A stretch of DNA of 11,638 bases from Gammaproteobacteria bacterium UBA1119 (GCA_002313255.1 DCBA01000110.1:1-11638), one strand, 5' to 3'; positions 1 through 7,280 are shown, counted from the stretch's first letter. Notes: generated by a model not told the origin, from the letters alone. Numbers and translations: made by a program.

Positions 1-446
1 GAAAGTTGCTCGATTTCCTCCGTACTTCGCGTCAACGCACGCCAACGCGGCAGTATCGCGCCGGCTTGTTCAATATCCGGCTCGTAATACCATCGGTAGT
101 GGAACATGGCTTTAGTCAGCCATTCATCACCGTAGTCTTCAAGGAGGTAATCAAGAAACCGTAACACCGGATCCTCGGGAATCACCGGCCGACCCGGTAT
201 TTCGCTCTCTAGCCGCCGAATGATCGGGGTCGAGTCCACCACGGCTTCGAGCTCACCCGTTGCATCGGGCAAATAGAAGGTGGGCAATAACTCCACCTTG
301 GCTGTCGGCAAATCCTGATCATCGCTCCAAAGACCGCCTGTAAAGAAGCGATACGGAATACGCCGGTAGCGGAGGACGGCGAGCATTTTTCGGGTGTACG
401 GTGACCCAGGCGCACCCCTTACCAGCAACGATTCGTCGATTGACAT
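1..446 (-). CDS. Glutathione S-transferase-like protein (N-terminal part; runs off the left edge)
   Basis: The minus-strand frame is open from ATG 446-444 to the window edge, giving 148 residues without a stop; the C-terminus is missing. The start is supported by a GGAGGG Shine-Dalgarno stretch (complement of 450-455), though its 3-nt spacing is tight. Residues 7-90 look like a thioredoxin-fold GST N-terminal domain. LVRGAPGSPYTRKML (8-22) has the S-P-Y-T-R-K pattern of the glutathione-contacting helix start. KVELLPTFYLPD (50-61) carries the cis-proline strand. VDSTPIIRRLE (70-80) sits where most GSTs have an E-S motif; here it is D71-S72. Residues 95 onward (FLDYLLEDYGDEWL) start the helical C-terminal domain. 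It is divergent from the TPP-enzyme operon, so the two may share the 447-666 control region. The fold is fairly sure. The substrate is unknown, and glutathione use is inferred only. Confidence 0.8.
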   Translation of the reverse strand, partial: MSIDESLLVRGAPGSPYTRKMLAVLRYRRIPYRFFTGGLWSDDQDLPTAKVELLPTFYLPDATGELEAVVDSTPIIRRLESEIPGRPVIPEDPVLRFLDYLLEDYGDEWLTKAMFHYRWYYEPDIEQAGAILPRWRALTRSTEEIEQL

Positions 447-666
447 ACGCCCTCCAACCCGTGCGTTGACGTTGCCTGAAGAGTAGTCCGGTCGCCATCC
501 CCCAGCAAACATTGGTTGGCGTTCTTCTCGCGTACATAAACCTGCTTCCAACCACCACCGATAGGAACGTCTATGGCAATTCCCTCGCTCGCAAACCTGC
601 ACCTATCGAATTTGCGAAGCCATTCGTTTTCCAGCAGAGTGGTTGGTTTCTCCGGGGGAATCACCT
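447..666. other. Divergent intergenic region between the GST-like gene and the TPP-enzyme operon
   Basis: This 220-bp gap must hold the control signals for both divergent transcripts. On the plus strand the only promoter-like pair I can point to is TTGGTT (512-517) and CATAAA (535-540) with 17-bp spacing, which is weak. The Shine-Dalgarno stretch of the TPP-enzyme gene lies at 654-659 (GGGGGA, 7 nt before GTG 667). An 81-codon minus-strand frame spans 419-664, but it has no ribosome binding site and overlaps the starts of both neighbours, so I do not call it a gene. I see no strong inverted repeat. Confidence 0.4.
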
Positions 667-2301
667 GTGAAAGTTGCGGACGCTATCGCCCATGTGCTGA
701 AGAAAGAGGGGGTTGAAATACTCTTCAGTTATCCAGTGAACCCAATCATCGAGGCAGCCGCCGTCGCCGATATCCGAACGATCATCGTCCGCCAAGAACG
801 TATCGGGTTGCACATGGCAGACGCCTATTCGAGATTGTCGTCGGGGAAAAAAATTGGTGTCTTTGCGATGCAACACGGACCGGGTTCCGAAAACGCGTTC
901 GGCGGCATAGCGCAAGCGTATTCGGAGTCGGTGCCTATCCTGGTGTTACCCGCGGGCTATCCACGAAGGCTCGCCAACTACTACCCTAATTTTAATTCGA
1001 CCCTCAACATGCAGCATGTCACCAAATGGGCGGAGCCCTTGACCATGGGTCGCGCGGTCCCAGAAGTAATGCGGCGCGCGTTCTCGCAACTACGAAATGG
1101 ACGACCTGGACCGGTTTTGGTCGAAGTTCCCGTCGACCTTTTCAGAGAAGATGTTCCGGAGGAATGGGTCTACACACCGTCCTTCGCCACCCGAACCGGA
1201 CCCGATCCAGTTGCAGTCGACGAGGCTGCTGCCGTACTCGCCGCTGCCGAAAGGCCGGTGATCTACGCTGGCCAAGGCGTGCACTATGCCGAGGCATGGG
1301 ACGAGCTCCGCGCGCTCGCCGAAACATGGCAAATCCCCGTCACCACGAGTCTTGAAGGGAAAAGCGCATTTCCCGAAACACACCCACTCTCGCTTGGTTC
1401 AGGAGGACGCGCCAACCCTCGCACGGTCAAAACCTACCTCGCAGAAGCCGACGTTATTTTGGGCGTCGGCTGTAGCTTTGCGCTGACCGGGTTTGGCGTA
1501 CCCATGCCCCGCGACAAGACCATCATCCACGCCACTCTCGATCCAATGGATCTCAATAAGGATATTGAAGTCCAACACGCCCTCATCGGCGACGCCAAGC
1601 TCTCGTTGCAAGCACTCGTCGACTCCATGGCCGATCGAGATCGGACACACGCCAACAATCGCGAAGGCGCGCTTGCCGCGCGTATTGCCAAAATCAAGGG
1701 CGAGTGGCTAGCCGAATGGGAAGCCAAACGCACTAACAACGAAGCCCCCATCAACCCTTATCGCGTGCTGAAGGAACTTCATGATGCAGTAGATATCGAC
1801 AACACGATCATTACCCACGATGCCGGCAGCCCTCGCGATCAACTGTCACCATTTTGGGAGGCGACAACGCCGCTGTCATACATCGGCTGGGGCAAGACCA
1901 CCCAACTCGGTTACGGCCTTGGCCTTGCCATGGGAGCGAAACTCGCGCATCCCGACAAGACCTGTATCAACGTTTGGGGCGATGCGGCGATAGGTTTCAC
2001 CGGAATGGATTTTGAGACGGCCTCACGTGAGCGGATACCGATTCTCTCGGTGCTCATGAACAACTTCTCAATGGCGATTGAAATTCCCATCATGCAAGTC
2101 GCCCAGGAAAAGTACGGTTCAACTGACATCAGCGGCCATTACGCGGACATGGCTAAATCCTTTGGCGGCTTCGGCGAACGAGTCACCGATCCTGGCGACA
2201 TTCCTGCGGCAATCCAACGCGGACTCAACGCCACCAGGGACGGCTCGCCTGCGTTGCTTGAGTTTATTACCGATAAAGAGATTCAAATCTCGGCCGAGTA
2301 A
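667..2301 (+). CDS. Thiamine-pyrophosphate-dependent enzyme (acetolactate synthase / oxalyl-CoA decarboxylase / 2-hydroxyacyl-CoA lyase superfamily)
   Basis: This is a 544-residue enzyme with the three-domain layout of the family. The N-terminal TPP (pyrimidine-binding) domain covers about 1-165 and has the catalytic-type glutamate E44 in VRQERIGLHMADAYSR, followed by QHGPGSENAFGG (69-80). The central domain is about 180-320. The C-terminal TPP (diphosphate/Mg-binding) domain is about 365-540, with WGDAAIGFTGMDFET (437-451) and M-N-N at 464-466, matching the G-D-x...N-N metal/diphosphate motif. The motif reads GDA rather than GDG, and the following GFTGMDFET resembles the GFSGMEVET segment known from oxalyl-CoA decarboxylases. 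I chose GTG 667 because GGGGGA lies 7 nt upstream and the protein then begins MKVADAIAHVLKKEG, as in relatives. TTG 643 is an in-frame alternative with a poorer ribosome site. It is the first gene of a three-gene operon, with 4 bp before the next gene. The family makes or breaks C-C bonds next to a carbonyl; the actual substrate is unknown. It is probably cytosolic, and no FAD-linked assignment is possible. Confidence 0.9.
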   Translation: MKVADAIAHVLKKEGVEILFSYPVNPIIEAAAVADIRTIIVRQERIGLHMADAYSRLSSGKKIGVFAMQHGPGSENAFGGIAQAYSESVPILVLPAGYPRRLANYYPNFNSTLNMQHVTKWAEPLTMGRAVPEVMRRAFSQLRNGRPGPVLVEVPVDLFREDVPEEWVYTPSFATRTGPDPVAVDEAAAVLAAAERPVIYAGQGVHYAEAWDELRALAETWQIPVTTSLEGKSAFPETHPLSLGSGGRANPRTVKTYLAEADVILGVGCSFALTGFGVPMPRDKTIIHATLDPMDLNKDIEVQHALIGDAKLSLQALVDSMADRDRTHANNREGALAARIAKIKGEWLAEWEAKRTNNEAPINPYRVLKELHDAVDIDNTIITHDAGSPRDQLSPFWEATTPLSYIGWGKTTQLGYGLGLAMGAKLAHPDKTCINVWGDAAIGFTGMDFETASRERIPILSVLMNNFSMAIEIPIMQVAQEKYGSTDISGHYADMAKSFGGFGERVTDPGDIPAAIQRGLNATRDGSPALLEFITDKEIQISAE

Positions 2302-2305
2302 TAGA

Positions 2306-3916
2306 GTGGACGCCACCTACCTACTCAACGATGAAGCCATGCAACGCTTCATCGTTGAGGGTTACGTGACATTAAGGTCGGGGCTTCCACGCCATTATCA
2401 TGCCCGCATGTTCGACGCGCTCGAAACGCTGGATGAAGGCGGACCGCACGGCCATAACAACCTCCTACCGTGCGTACCCGAACTTCGGATCATGTTGGAT
2501 GAACCCGTGATCGCTGGCGCACTGACCTCAATCCTCGGTCCCGACTACTACCTTCACTTCCATCGTCACGACCACTACCTCGATACCTACCCAGATAGCG
2601 CACAGCCATTACACAAAGATGGCGACAATCACTCCCACCACGCGGTCGATGGATTGCGACGGAATCAGGTAACTCGCTACGTGATGCTTTTGTACTACCC
2701 CCAGGACACGCCGATGGAGTCGGGTCCAACAGGTATCGTTCCACGCAGCCATTACGTTCCAAGACGCCAAGTCGAAGCGCTGCGGCAAGAACATCAGCAT
2801 CACATTGGCAAGATCCGCCGGGATGTGAAAGAAGAACTGGGTGACCAAATCGACGACCCCGCGAGCCAACTTGCCACGCGGCAGTTATACGAAAAAAAGC
2901 AACAGGTGCTTCGTTTAGAACGCCCCGAATTATTCGATGCCATGCGGGAAGCGGATGCAACCTGGGAATCTGAAAAAATCCCTCTGGTTGGTGATGCTGG
3001 AACCGTTTCAATCGTTCACTTCGATATTGTCCACGGTCGTTACAGCGCAAACATCAGTGGACACCCACGGCACATGGTGAAATTTCTATTCACCCGCAAC
3101 GAAGAACCACGCGAACCCAGCTGGAACCACACGGGAACAGTGTGGCAAATTGAACCCGACGCGCCGGAAGCACCCGCCTGGGAATACCTATGGAACTGGC
3201 ACAAGGGAACTCCAGCAGCTCCAGCACAGATTGTCTCGCCCGATTCCTCTACAAACCTACGGAGCGAGGATGACCGCATCGCGCTCGGTGCGGCATACAC
3301 GCTTGGCTCACAACCGGCCGGCTTATCCACACTCAAAGAAGCATTCTTCGCCGATAATATAGGTCTACGCACGATGGCCGCATACGGCTTGACGCGGTCA
3401 GGTACCGCCGCGGTGCCGATGCTATTGGACGAACTTGATCGAGCCGATGCATCACTCGCTGTTCGCATTATTGACATACTGGGGGATATCGGACCTCGTG
3501 CGGCATCCGCCGCCGGAATCCTTGTCAGCTACGCATACCAGGCTGAGCCCAACATACGACGCTACGCGCTTGAAGCGCTTGGTCTCGTCATTTCACACGA
3601 CGCTGAAATCGAACAAACATTTCTTGACGCGCTGTCAGCGGGGCTTGTCGACGAAGATGCCATCGCCAGACGCAACGCTACGTTTGCCATCGCGCGACTG
3701 GGCGAGCGTGCGAACAACCCAGAGACGGTGCAACGAGTCAGCGACAATCTCTACCACTGGCACCACCATGTCAGAGGTTGGAGCATTGAGGCGTTGCTGC
3801 GATTTCAAGACGCACAGGCCATGAAATCCGCCCTCAGCTACCTATCGTCGGCTCGATGGGACGAAATGCCGAAGTCCGGTGATCGACCACCCACCCCGAC
3901 CCCGATGCGATCATGA
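2306..3916 (+). CDS. PhyH-family Fe(II)/2-oxoglutarate dioxygenase fused to C-terminal HEAT-like repeats
   Basis: This is a 536-residue two-part protein. Residues 1-265 are a phytanoyl-CoA-dioxygenase-type jelly roll. LLNDEAMQRFIVEGYVTL (6-23) is the usual opening of the family. PLHKDGDNH (101-109) gives the H-x-D iron ligands H103 and D105. HFDIVHGRYSAN (238-249) supplies the distal iron ligand, probably H243, and R255 in GHPRHMV is placed to bind the 2-oxoglutarate carboxylate. Residues about 320-515 form 30-35-residue helical pairs rich in A, L and G (for example LRTMAAYGLTRSGTAAVPML and RRYALEALGLV), which read as five or six HEAT/PBS-lyase-like repeats. I chose GTG 2306, 4 bp after the previous stop, because it keeps the conserved opening helix. 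ATG 2339 is possible but would cut into it. No strong Shine-Dalgarno is visible, so translational coupling is likely. The stop overlaps the next start (ATGA, 3913-3916). Typical PhyH proteins are about 250-330 residues, so the extension is unusual. The substrate is unknown. Confidence 0.88.
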   Translation: MDATYLLNDEAMQRFIVEGYVTLRSGLPRHYHARMFDALETLDEGGPHGHNNLLPCVPELRIMLDEPVIAGALTSILGPDYYLHFHRHDHYLDTYPDSAQPLHKDGDNHSHHAVDGLRRNQVTRYVMLLYYPQDTPMESGPTGIVPRSHYVPRRQVEALRQEHQHHIGKIRRDVKEELGDQIDDPASQLATRQLYEKKQQVLRLERPELFDAMREADATWESEKIPLVGDAGTVSIVHFDIVHGRYSANISGHPRHMVKFLFTRNEEPREPSWNHTGTVWQIEPDAPEAPAWEYLWNWHKGTPAAPAQIVSPDSSTNLRSEDDRIALGAAYTLGSQPAGLSTLKEAFFADNIGLRTMAAYGLTRSGTAAVPMLLDELDRADASLAVRIIDILGDIGPRAASAAGILVSYAYQAEPNIRRYALEALGLVISHDAEIEQTFLDALSAGLVDEDAIARRNATFAIARLGERANNPETVQRVSDNLYHWHHHVRGWSIEALLRFQDAQAMKSALSYLSSARWDEMPKSGDRPPTPTPMRS

Positions 3917-4845
3917 AACTCGGGATCAGCCATCAACGTCCCGAAGAACTAACGAGCGAACGTTTCGACGCTCTCCACAGACTTGGCATTGAGGCCATGG
4001 AAGTACGGACCTTGGTCGACCGCGCCGATTTGGACTCCCTTGGCGAACTAAAATCACGCGTCGAAACAGCGGGGTTCGAGATCCATGAAATTATGCTCGA
4101 CGACTTATACTCAGCCGATTCGTTCACCTTGGCAACGGCGGAACGCGACCGCGACATCGAACGCCTGTGTCAATTCGTTACCGATCTCGGAACGCTAGGG
4201 ATCCGTCACACGACATACGCCTGGAATACGGGTGGCGGCTACCAGACAGGCACCACCACAACGCGCGGGTGCGAAACGCGTGAATTCAGGGCAAGCGTCG
4301 CCGAGGCAATGCCTAAACGCTTTACCCAGAGTTACGACGATGCGTTTATGTGGGATACCTACAGGTACTTTATGGATCGCGTACTTCCCGTCGCCGAAGC
4401 CGCTAATGTTCGCTTGCAGTTACACCCTAACGATCCGCCCATGTCGCACCAAGGCATTGCGCGCATCTTCCGGAGCACGGCCGCGTTCAGCCATGCGATG
4501 GACCTTATCGAACACCATCCGAACGCCGGCGTTCTTTTTTGCGTTGGCACGTGGGCCGAAATGCTCGGTCCAGATGGACAAGGCGAGAATATCAACGACG
4601 CGATTCGCCAGATGAGCGATCGAATCACCCAAGTCCACTTTCGCAATACCTCTGGACATCTCCCAGACTTCCACGAAACTTTTCCTGATAACGGTTACAT
4701 CAATTTATTGTCGGTGCTACGTACACTTCGCGAGGTGGGCTTCAACGGCATGGTTGTGCCGGACCACGTACCGGGCGGAGGTTATCGCGAGGAAGCGTAC
4801 ACGTTTGGTTACATTCGCGGCCTGCTGCAGGCGACCGAGGGCTAG
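3913..4845 (+). CDS. Mannonate dehydratase-like (ManD/UxuA family) TIM-barrel metalloenzyme
   Basis: This is a 310-residue protein. The C-terminal half carries the D-mannonate dehydratase signature set. LQLHPNDPP (168-176) has H171, LFCVGTWAEM (208-217) has C210, ITQVHFRN (238-245) has H242, and VVPDHVPGGG (281-290) has D284 and H285. Tyr296 follows in AYTFGYIRGL. In characterised UxuA proteins the H-C-H-D set binds a divalent metal, and the Asp-His pair and Tyr act in dehydrating D-mannonate to 2-keto-3-deoxygluconate. FHETFPDNGYINLLSVLRTL (253-272) also matches the family. The N-terminal half (for example TTYAWNTGGGYQTGT at 100-114) differs from the classic UxuA substrate loop, and the protein is shorter than typical UxuA (about 350-400 residues). 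It may therefore act on another sugar acid, or be a related isomerase/epimerase. The ATG overlaps the preceding stop, so it is co-translated with the dioxygenase. Its stop interlocks with the convergent typA stop. Confidence 0.85.
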   Translation: MKLGISHQRPEELTSERFDALHRLGIEAMEVRTLVDRADLDSLGELKSRVETAGFEIHEIMLDDLYSADSFTLATAERDRDIERLCQFVTDLGTLGIRHTTYAWNTGGGYQTGTTTTRGCETREFRASVAEAMPKRFTQSYDDAFMWDTYRYFMDRVLPVAEAANVRLQLHPNDPPMSHQGIARIFRSTAAFSHAMDLIEHHPNAGVLFCVGTWAEMLGPDGQGENINDAIRQMSDRITQVHFRNTSGHLPDFHETFPDNGYINLLSVLRTLREVGFNGMVVPDHVPGGGYREEAYTFGYIRGLLQATEG

Positions 4846-6653
4846 CTGCGATCTCGGTTACTTCCATGACGGCGTCGGTCGGCCGCGGTCAGACGTTTTT
4901 TTCGTATCCGAATAGCAGCCGGCGTTATTTCGACCAGCTCATCGTCGTTGATGAATTCGAGTGCCTGTTCGAGCGAGTGCGTGATCGGAGTCGTCAATAA
5001 TATGTTTTCGTCAGTTCCGGCCGCCCGGACGTTGGTGAGTTTTTTCTCTTTCATCGGATTGACCGTTAGATCGCCGGAACGACTATGGATTCCAACGACC
5101 ATCCCTTCATAGACGCTGATCCCTGCGCCTATTAACAATCGACCTCGGTTTTGCAAGTTAAACAATGCATAGCCAACCGATCGTCCTTCCGCGTTCGAAA
5201 TTAGCACGCCGTTACTTCGCCCGGTGGTCAAACCGTCGACCTCAGCATCGTAACCGGCCGCTGCGCACGTCATCACACCCAACCCCGAGGTCATAGGCGC
5301 AAACTCCGACCGAAATCCCATTAAGGCTCGGGTCGCGACGCGATAACTCAAGCGCACTCGTCCGCTACCCTCATTAACAACATCCAGCAACTCGCCTTTT
5401 CTTTCGCCGAGCGACTCCATGACCGCGCCTTGATGCACATCGTCGACATCGATAGACACCGCTTCCCAAGGTTCCAACGTGACACCCGCTTGATGTCGGG
5501 TAATGACCGTGGGTCGAGACACGGCCAGTTCATATCCCTCGCGTCTCATCGTTTCAATCAGGACCGATAAATGCAGTTCGCCTCGACCCGACACCCTAAA
5601 TTGATCAGGGTCCTTGGTATCGCTCACCCGCAGTGCAACGTTGTGAGACGCCTCCCGATAAAGCCGGTCGCGGATCTGACGACTGGTAAGGTACATTCCG
5701 TCCCGCCCGGCAAATGGCGAATTGTTAACGCGAAACGTCATCGTTAGCGTGGGCTCGTCGACCACTAGAGCGGGCATGGCCTCCACCGCCGCAGGATCGC
5801 AAATGGTGTCTGACACTCCCACATTATGGATGCCGGTAATGCAAACGATATCGCCCGCATCCGCGGATAAGAGATCAATCCGTTCCAACCCACGATTTGC
5901 CTGAATCGATAATATTTTCGCAGACCGTTGGCCTCCGTCAGAATCGATGACCGCAACGCGAGTGCCGGGTGTTGCGGACCCACGCCGCACACGGCCAATA
6001 CCTATCACCCCAACGTATGACGAGTAGTCAAGCGTACTGATCTGCATCTGGAACGGCCCCGCATTGGCCGAAGGCGGGGGCACATGCTCGACCAACATAT
6101 CAAGCAGAGGCGTCATGTCGGCGCTTAGGTTGTCGTACTCGCGGCCGGCAGTCCCTTCCGTTGCGGAGGTAAATATCACCGGAAAATCAAGTTGTCGCTC
6201 GGTCGCTCCAAGTCGATCGAAAAGATCAAAAACTCCGTCCACCACACGATCAGGTGCCGCGCCATCCCGGTCAATTTTGTTGACCACGAGGATCGGGTTT
6301 AACCCCGCCGCGAATGCCTTCGCCGTAACGAATCGGGTTTGCGGCATCGGTCCTTCAACCGCATCAACCACCAACAAGACGGAATCAACCATTGACAGGA
6401 TCCGTTCAACTTCGCCACCGAAATCAGCGTGGCCCGGCGTATCGACAATATTGATCCGGCAATCTCGGTGCTCCACCGCCGTGGTTTTTGCGAGAATGGT
6501 GATGCCGCGTTCTCTTTCAAGTTCGTTGCTATCTAATGCCCGCTCCATCAATTCCACCCGGTCAGGTATCACCGTCTGTTGCAATAGACGATCAACCAAA
6601 GTGGTCTTGCCATGGTCAACGTGCGCGATGATCGCGACATTACGAATGTTCAC
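4842..6653 (-). CDS. typA: Ribosome-associated translational GTPase TypA/BipA
   Basis: At 603 residues this is close to the usual TypA length. The GTPase motifs are all present: P-loop AHVDHGKT (10-17), RGITI (49-53), DTPGH (71-75) and NKID (125-128). ERERGITILAKTTAV and GEVERILSMVDSVLLVVDAVEGPMPQTR are typical of TypA. After the G domain (about 1-195) come the beta-barrel domain II with FQMQISTLDYSSYVGVIGIG, EF-G-like domains III and V (about 300-480), and the TypA-specific C-terminal domain, which ends in a basic tail. The start is GTG 6653. It is the only option upstream of NIRNVAIIAHV, because an in-frame TAA lies 6 nt before it (complement of 6660-6662). There is no clear Shine-Dalgarno. 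TypA binds the ribosome near the factor site and supports 50S assembly and growth under stress such as cold. It is co-directional with the HIT gene 161 bp upstream, and its stop overlaps the convergent ManD-like gene by 4 bp. Confidence 0.97.
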   Translation of the reverse strand: MNIRNVAIIAHVDHGKTTLVDRLLQQTVIPDRVELMERALDSNELERERGITILAKTTAVEHRDCRINIVDTPGHADFGGEVERILSMVDSVLLVVDAVEGPMPQTRFVTAKAFAAGLNPILVVNKIDRDGAAPDRVVDGVFDLFDRLGATERQLDFPVIFTSATEGTAGREYDNLSADMTPLLDMLVEHVPPPSANAGPFQMQISTLDYSSYVGVIGIGRVRRGSATPGTRVAVIDSDGGQRSAKILSIQANRGLERIDLLSADAGDIVCITGIHNVGVSDTICDPAAVEAMPALVVDEPTLTMTFRVNNSPFAGRDGMYLTSRQIRDRLYREASHNVALRVSDTKDPDQFRVSGRGELHLSVLIETMRREGYELAVSRPTVITRHQAGVTLEPWEAVSIDVDDVHQGAVMESLGERKGELLDVVNEGSGRVRLSYRVATRALMGFRSEFAPMTSGLGVMTCAAAGYDAEVDGLTTGRSNGVLISNAEGRSVGYALFNLQNRGRLLIGAGISVYEGMVVGIHSRSGDLTVNPMKEKKLTNVRAAGTDENILLTTPITHSLEQALEFINDDELVEITPAAIRIRKKRLTAADRRRHGSNRDRS

Positions 6654-6814
6654 GTCGAATTAATTCCGAATTAACGTCGTTCGCACGACAGTACGACGCA
6701 TACCATGTGACACGGGACGTCTTCGAATCGACGTCAACCGCATCAAGAACAAACGTGAGCAATAACGATTAAACACTAAAAGAAATTACCAAATATAGTG
6801 AGTAGGTAGATATT
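6654..6814 (-). promoter_or_regulatory. Upstream region of typA, with direct and inverted repeats
   Basis: This 161-bp gap separates the HIT gene stop from the typA start and should hold the typA promoter, though I cannot pick a convincing -35/-10 pair. Next to the typA start are two copies of CGAATTAA (6656-6663 and 6667-6674), 11 bp apart. The first overlaps the perfect palindrome GAATTAATTC (6657-6666). Further upstream GACGTC occurs twice (6716-6721 and 6730-6735), flanking TTCGAATC, so the block can pair as a hairpin or serve as a symmetric protein site. The stretch at about 6768-6830 is strikingly AT-rich compared with the coding DNA. Any regulatory role is inferred. Confidence 0.4.
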
Positions 6815-7243
6815 TTAATCTAATTTTTTCAGATACTTACGTATCTTTTGTGCGTGTCTTTCAAGGACGATTGGGTCCGCCATATCACGTGCCATGAACG
6901 GCATTGCCTCCCCGCTCCAACGCGGGATCACGTGGAAGTGCAAATGGAAAACGGTCTGGCCAGCCGGGGCACGATTGAGTTGAGCAACCATGACACCGTC
7001 CGGGTGAAACGCTTCGTCCAAGGCTTTCGCTACACGCTGAGTCTGACGAATAACGTGCCCCAAGGCTTCGGAAGACACGTGCAAAATGTCTTGCGCAAAC
7101 TCCTTCGGAATAATCAACGTATGCCCTTCGCTTTGCGGCATGAGATCCATGAACGTTAATGTCATCGCGTCTTCTTCGACGATGCACGCGGGCGCTTCGC
7201 CACGCAAGATCTTTGCAAAAATATTGTCGTCGTCGTAGCTCAT
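6815..7243 (-). CDS. HIT-family nucleotide hydrolase/transferase
   Basis: This is a 142-residue protein with the complete histidine-triad layout. DNIFAKILRGEAPACIVEED (6-25) is the standard N-terminal signature, LMPQSEGHTLIIPKE (34-48) follows, and GQTVFHLHFHVIPRW (96-109) holds the H-x-H-x-H triad H100/H102/H104. The middle histidine H102 would be the nucleophile. HIT proteins of this Hint/HinT-like class hydrolyse purine-nucleoside phosphoramidates or related dinucleotides in the cytosol. I place the start at ATG 7243-7241 (MSYDDDNIF) because relatives begin there. The frame stays open to 7354 upstream, but that part looks non-coding and would cross the divergent promoter region. No Shine-Dalgarno is evident (upstream ACACAAAAC). 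It is divergent from the TauD-like gene, with 94 bp between starts. typA lies downstream on the same strand. Confidence 0.94.
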   Translation of the reverse strand: MSYDDDNIFAKILRGEAPACIVEEDAMTLTFMDLMPQSEGHTLIIPKEFAQDILHVSSEALGHVIRQTQRVAKALDEAFHPDGVMVAQLNRAPAGQTVFHLHFHVIPRWSGEAMPFMARDMADPIVLERHAQKIRKYLKKLD

Positions 7244-7251
7244 GTTTTGTG

Positions 7252-7280
7252 TTGGCAGCGGTGCGAAGACCGCTATTGTA
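7252..7280. promoter_or_regulatory. Candidate overlapping divergent promoters (HIT gene / TauD-like gene)
   Basis: On the plus strand TTGGCA (7252-7257) and TATTGT (7274-7279) are 16 bp apart, matching the sigma70 consensus at 5/6 and 4/6. This would start transcription near 7286 for the TauD-like gene at 7338. On the minus strand the complement of 7275-7280 reads TACAAT, a 5/6 match to a -10 box suited to the HIT gene, but without a good -35. The two -10 boxes overlap. This is read from consensus only. Confidence 0.4.

Noticed and set aside
466..494. TTGACG as a -35 box for the TPP-enzyme operon
   Set aside because: No acceptable -10 box lies 16-18 bp downstream; the sequence there is CGGTCG.
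419..664. 81-codon minus-strand frame between the GST-like gene and the TPP-enzyme operon
   Set aside because: Its composition is fairly protein-like, but it has no ribosome binding site and starts at a GTG next to the TPP-enzyme start. It also overlaps the well-supported GST start in another frame, and I recognise no family.
2078..2305. Upstream extension of the dioxygenase frame into the TPP-enzyme gene
   Set aside because: The extra 76 residues lie in a shifted frame inside the conserved TPP-binding domain of the preceding gene. PhyH homology begins only after GTG 2306.
2490..3050. 186-codon minus-strand frame opposite the PhyH gene
   Set aside because: It is antisense to the conserved iron-binding region, rich in Arg, Gly and Ser, and has no recognisable domain.
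6064..6663. 199-codon plus-strand frame opposite typA
   Set aside because: It is entirely antisense to the conserved GTPase domain of typA. Its Ser/Arg/Thr-rich composition is that of a mirror-frame shadow.
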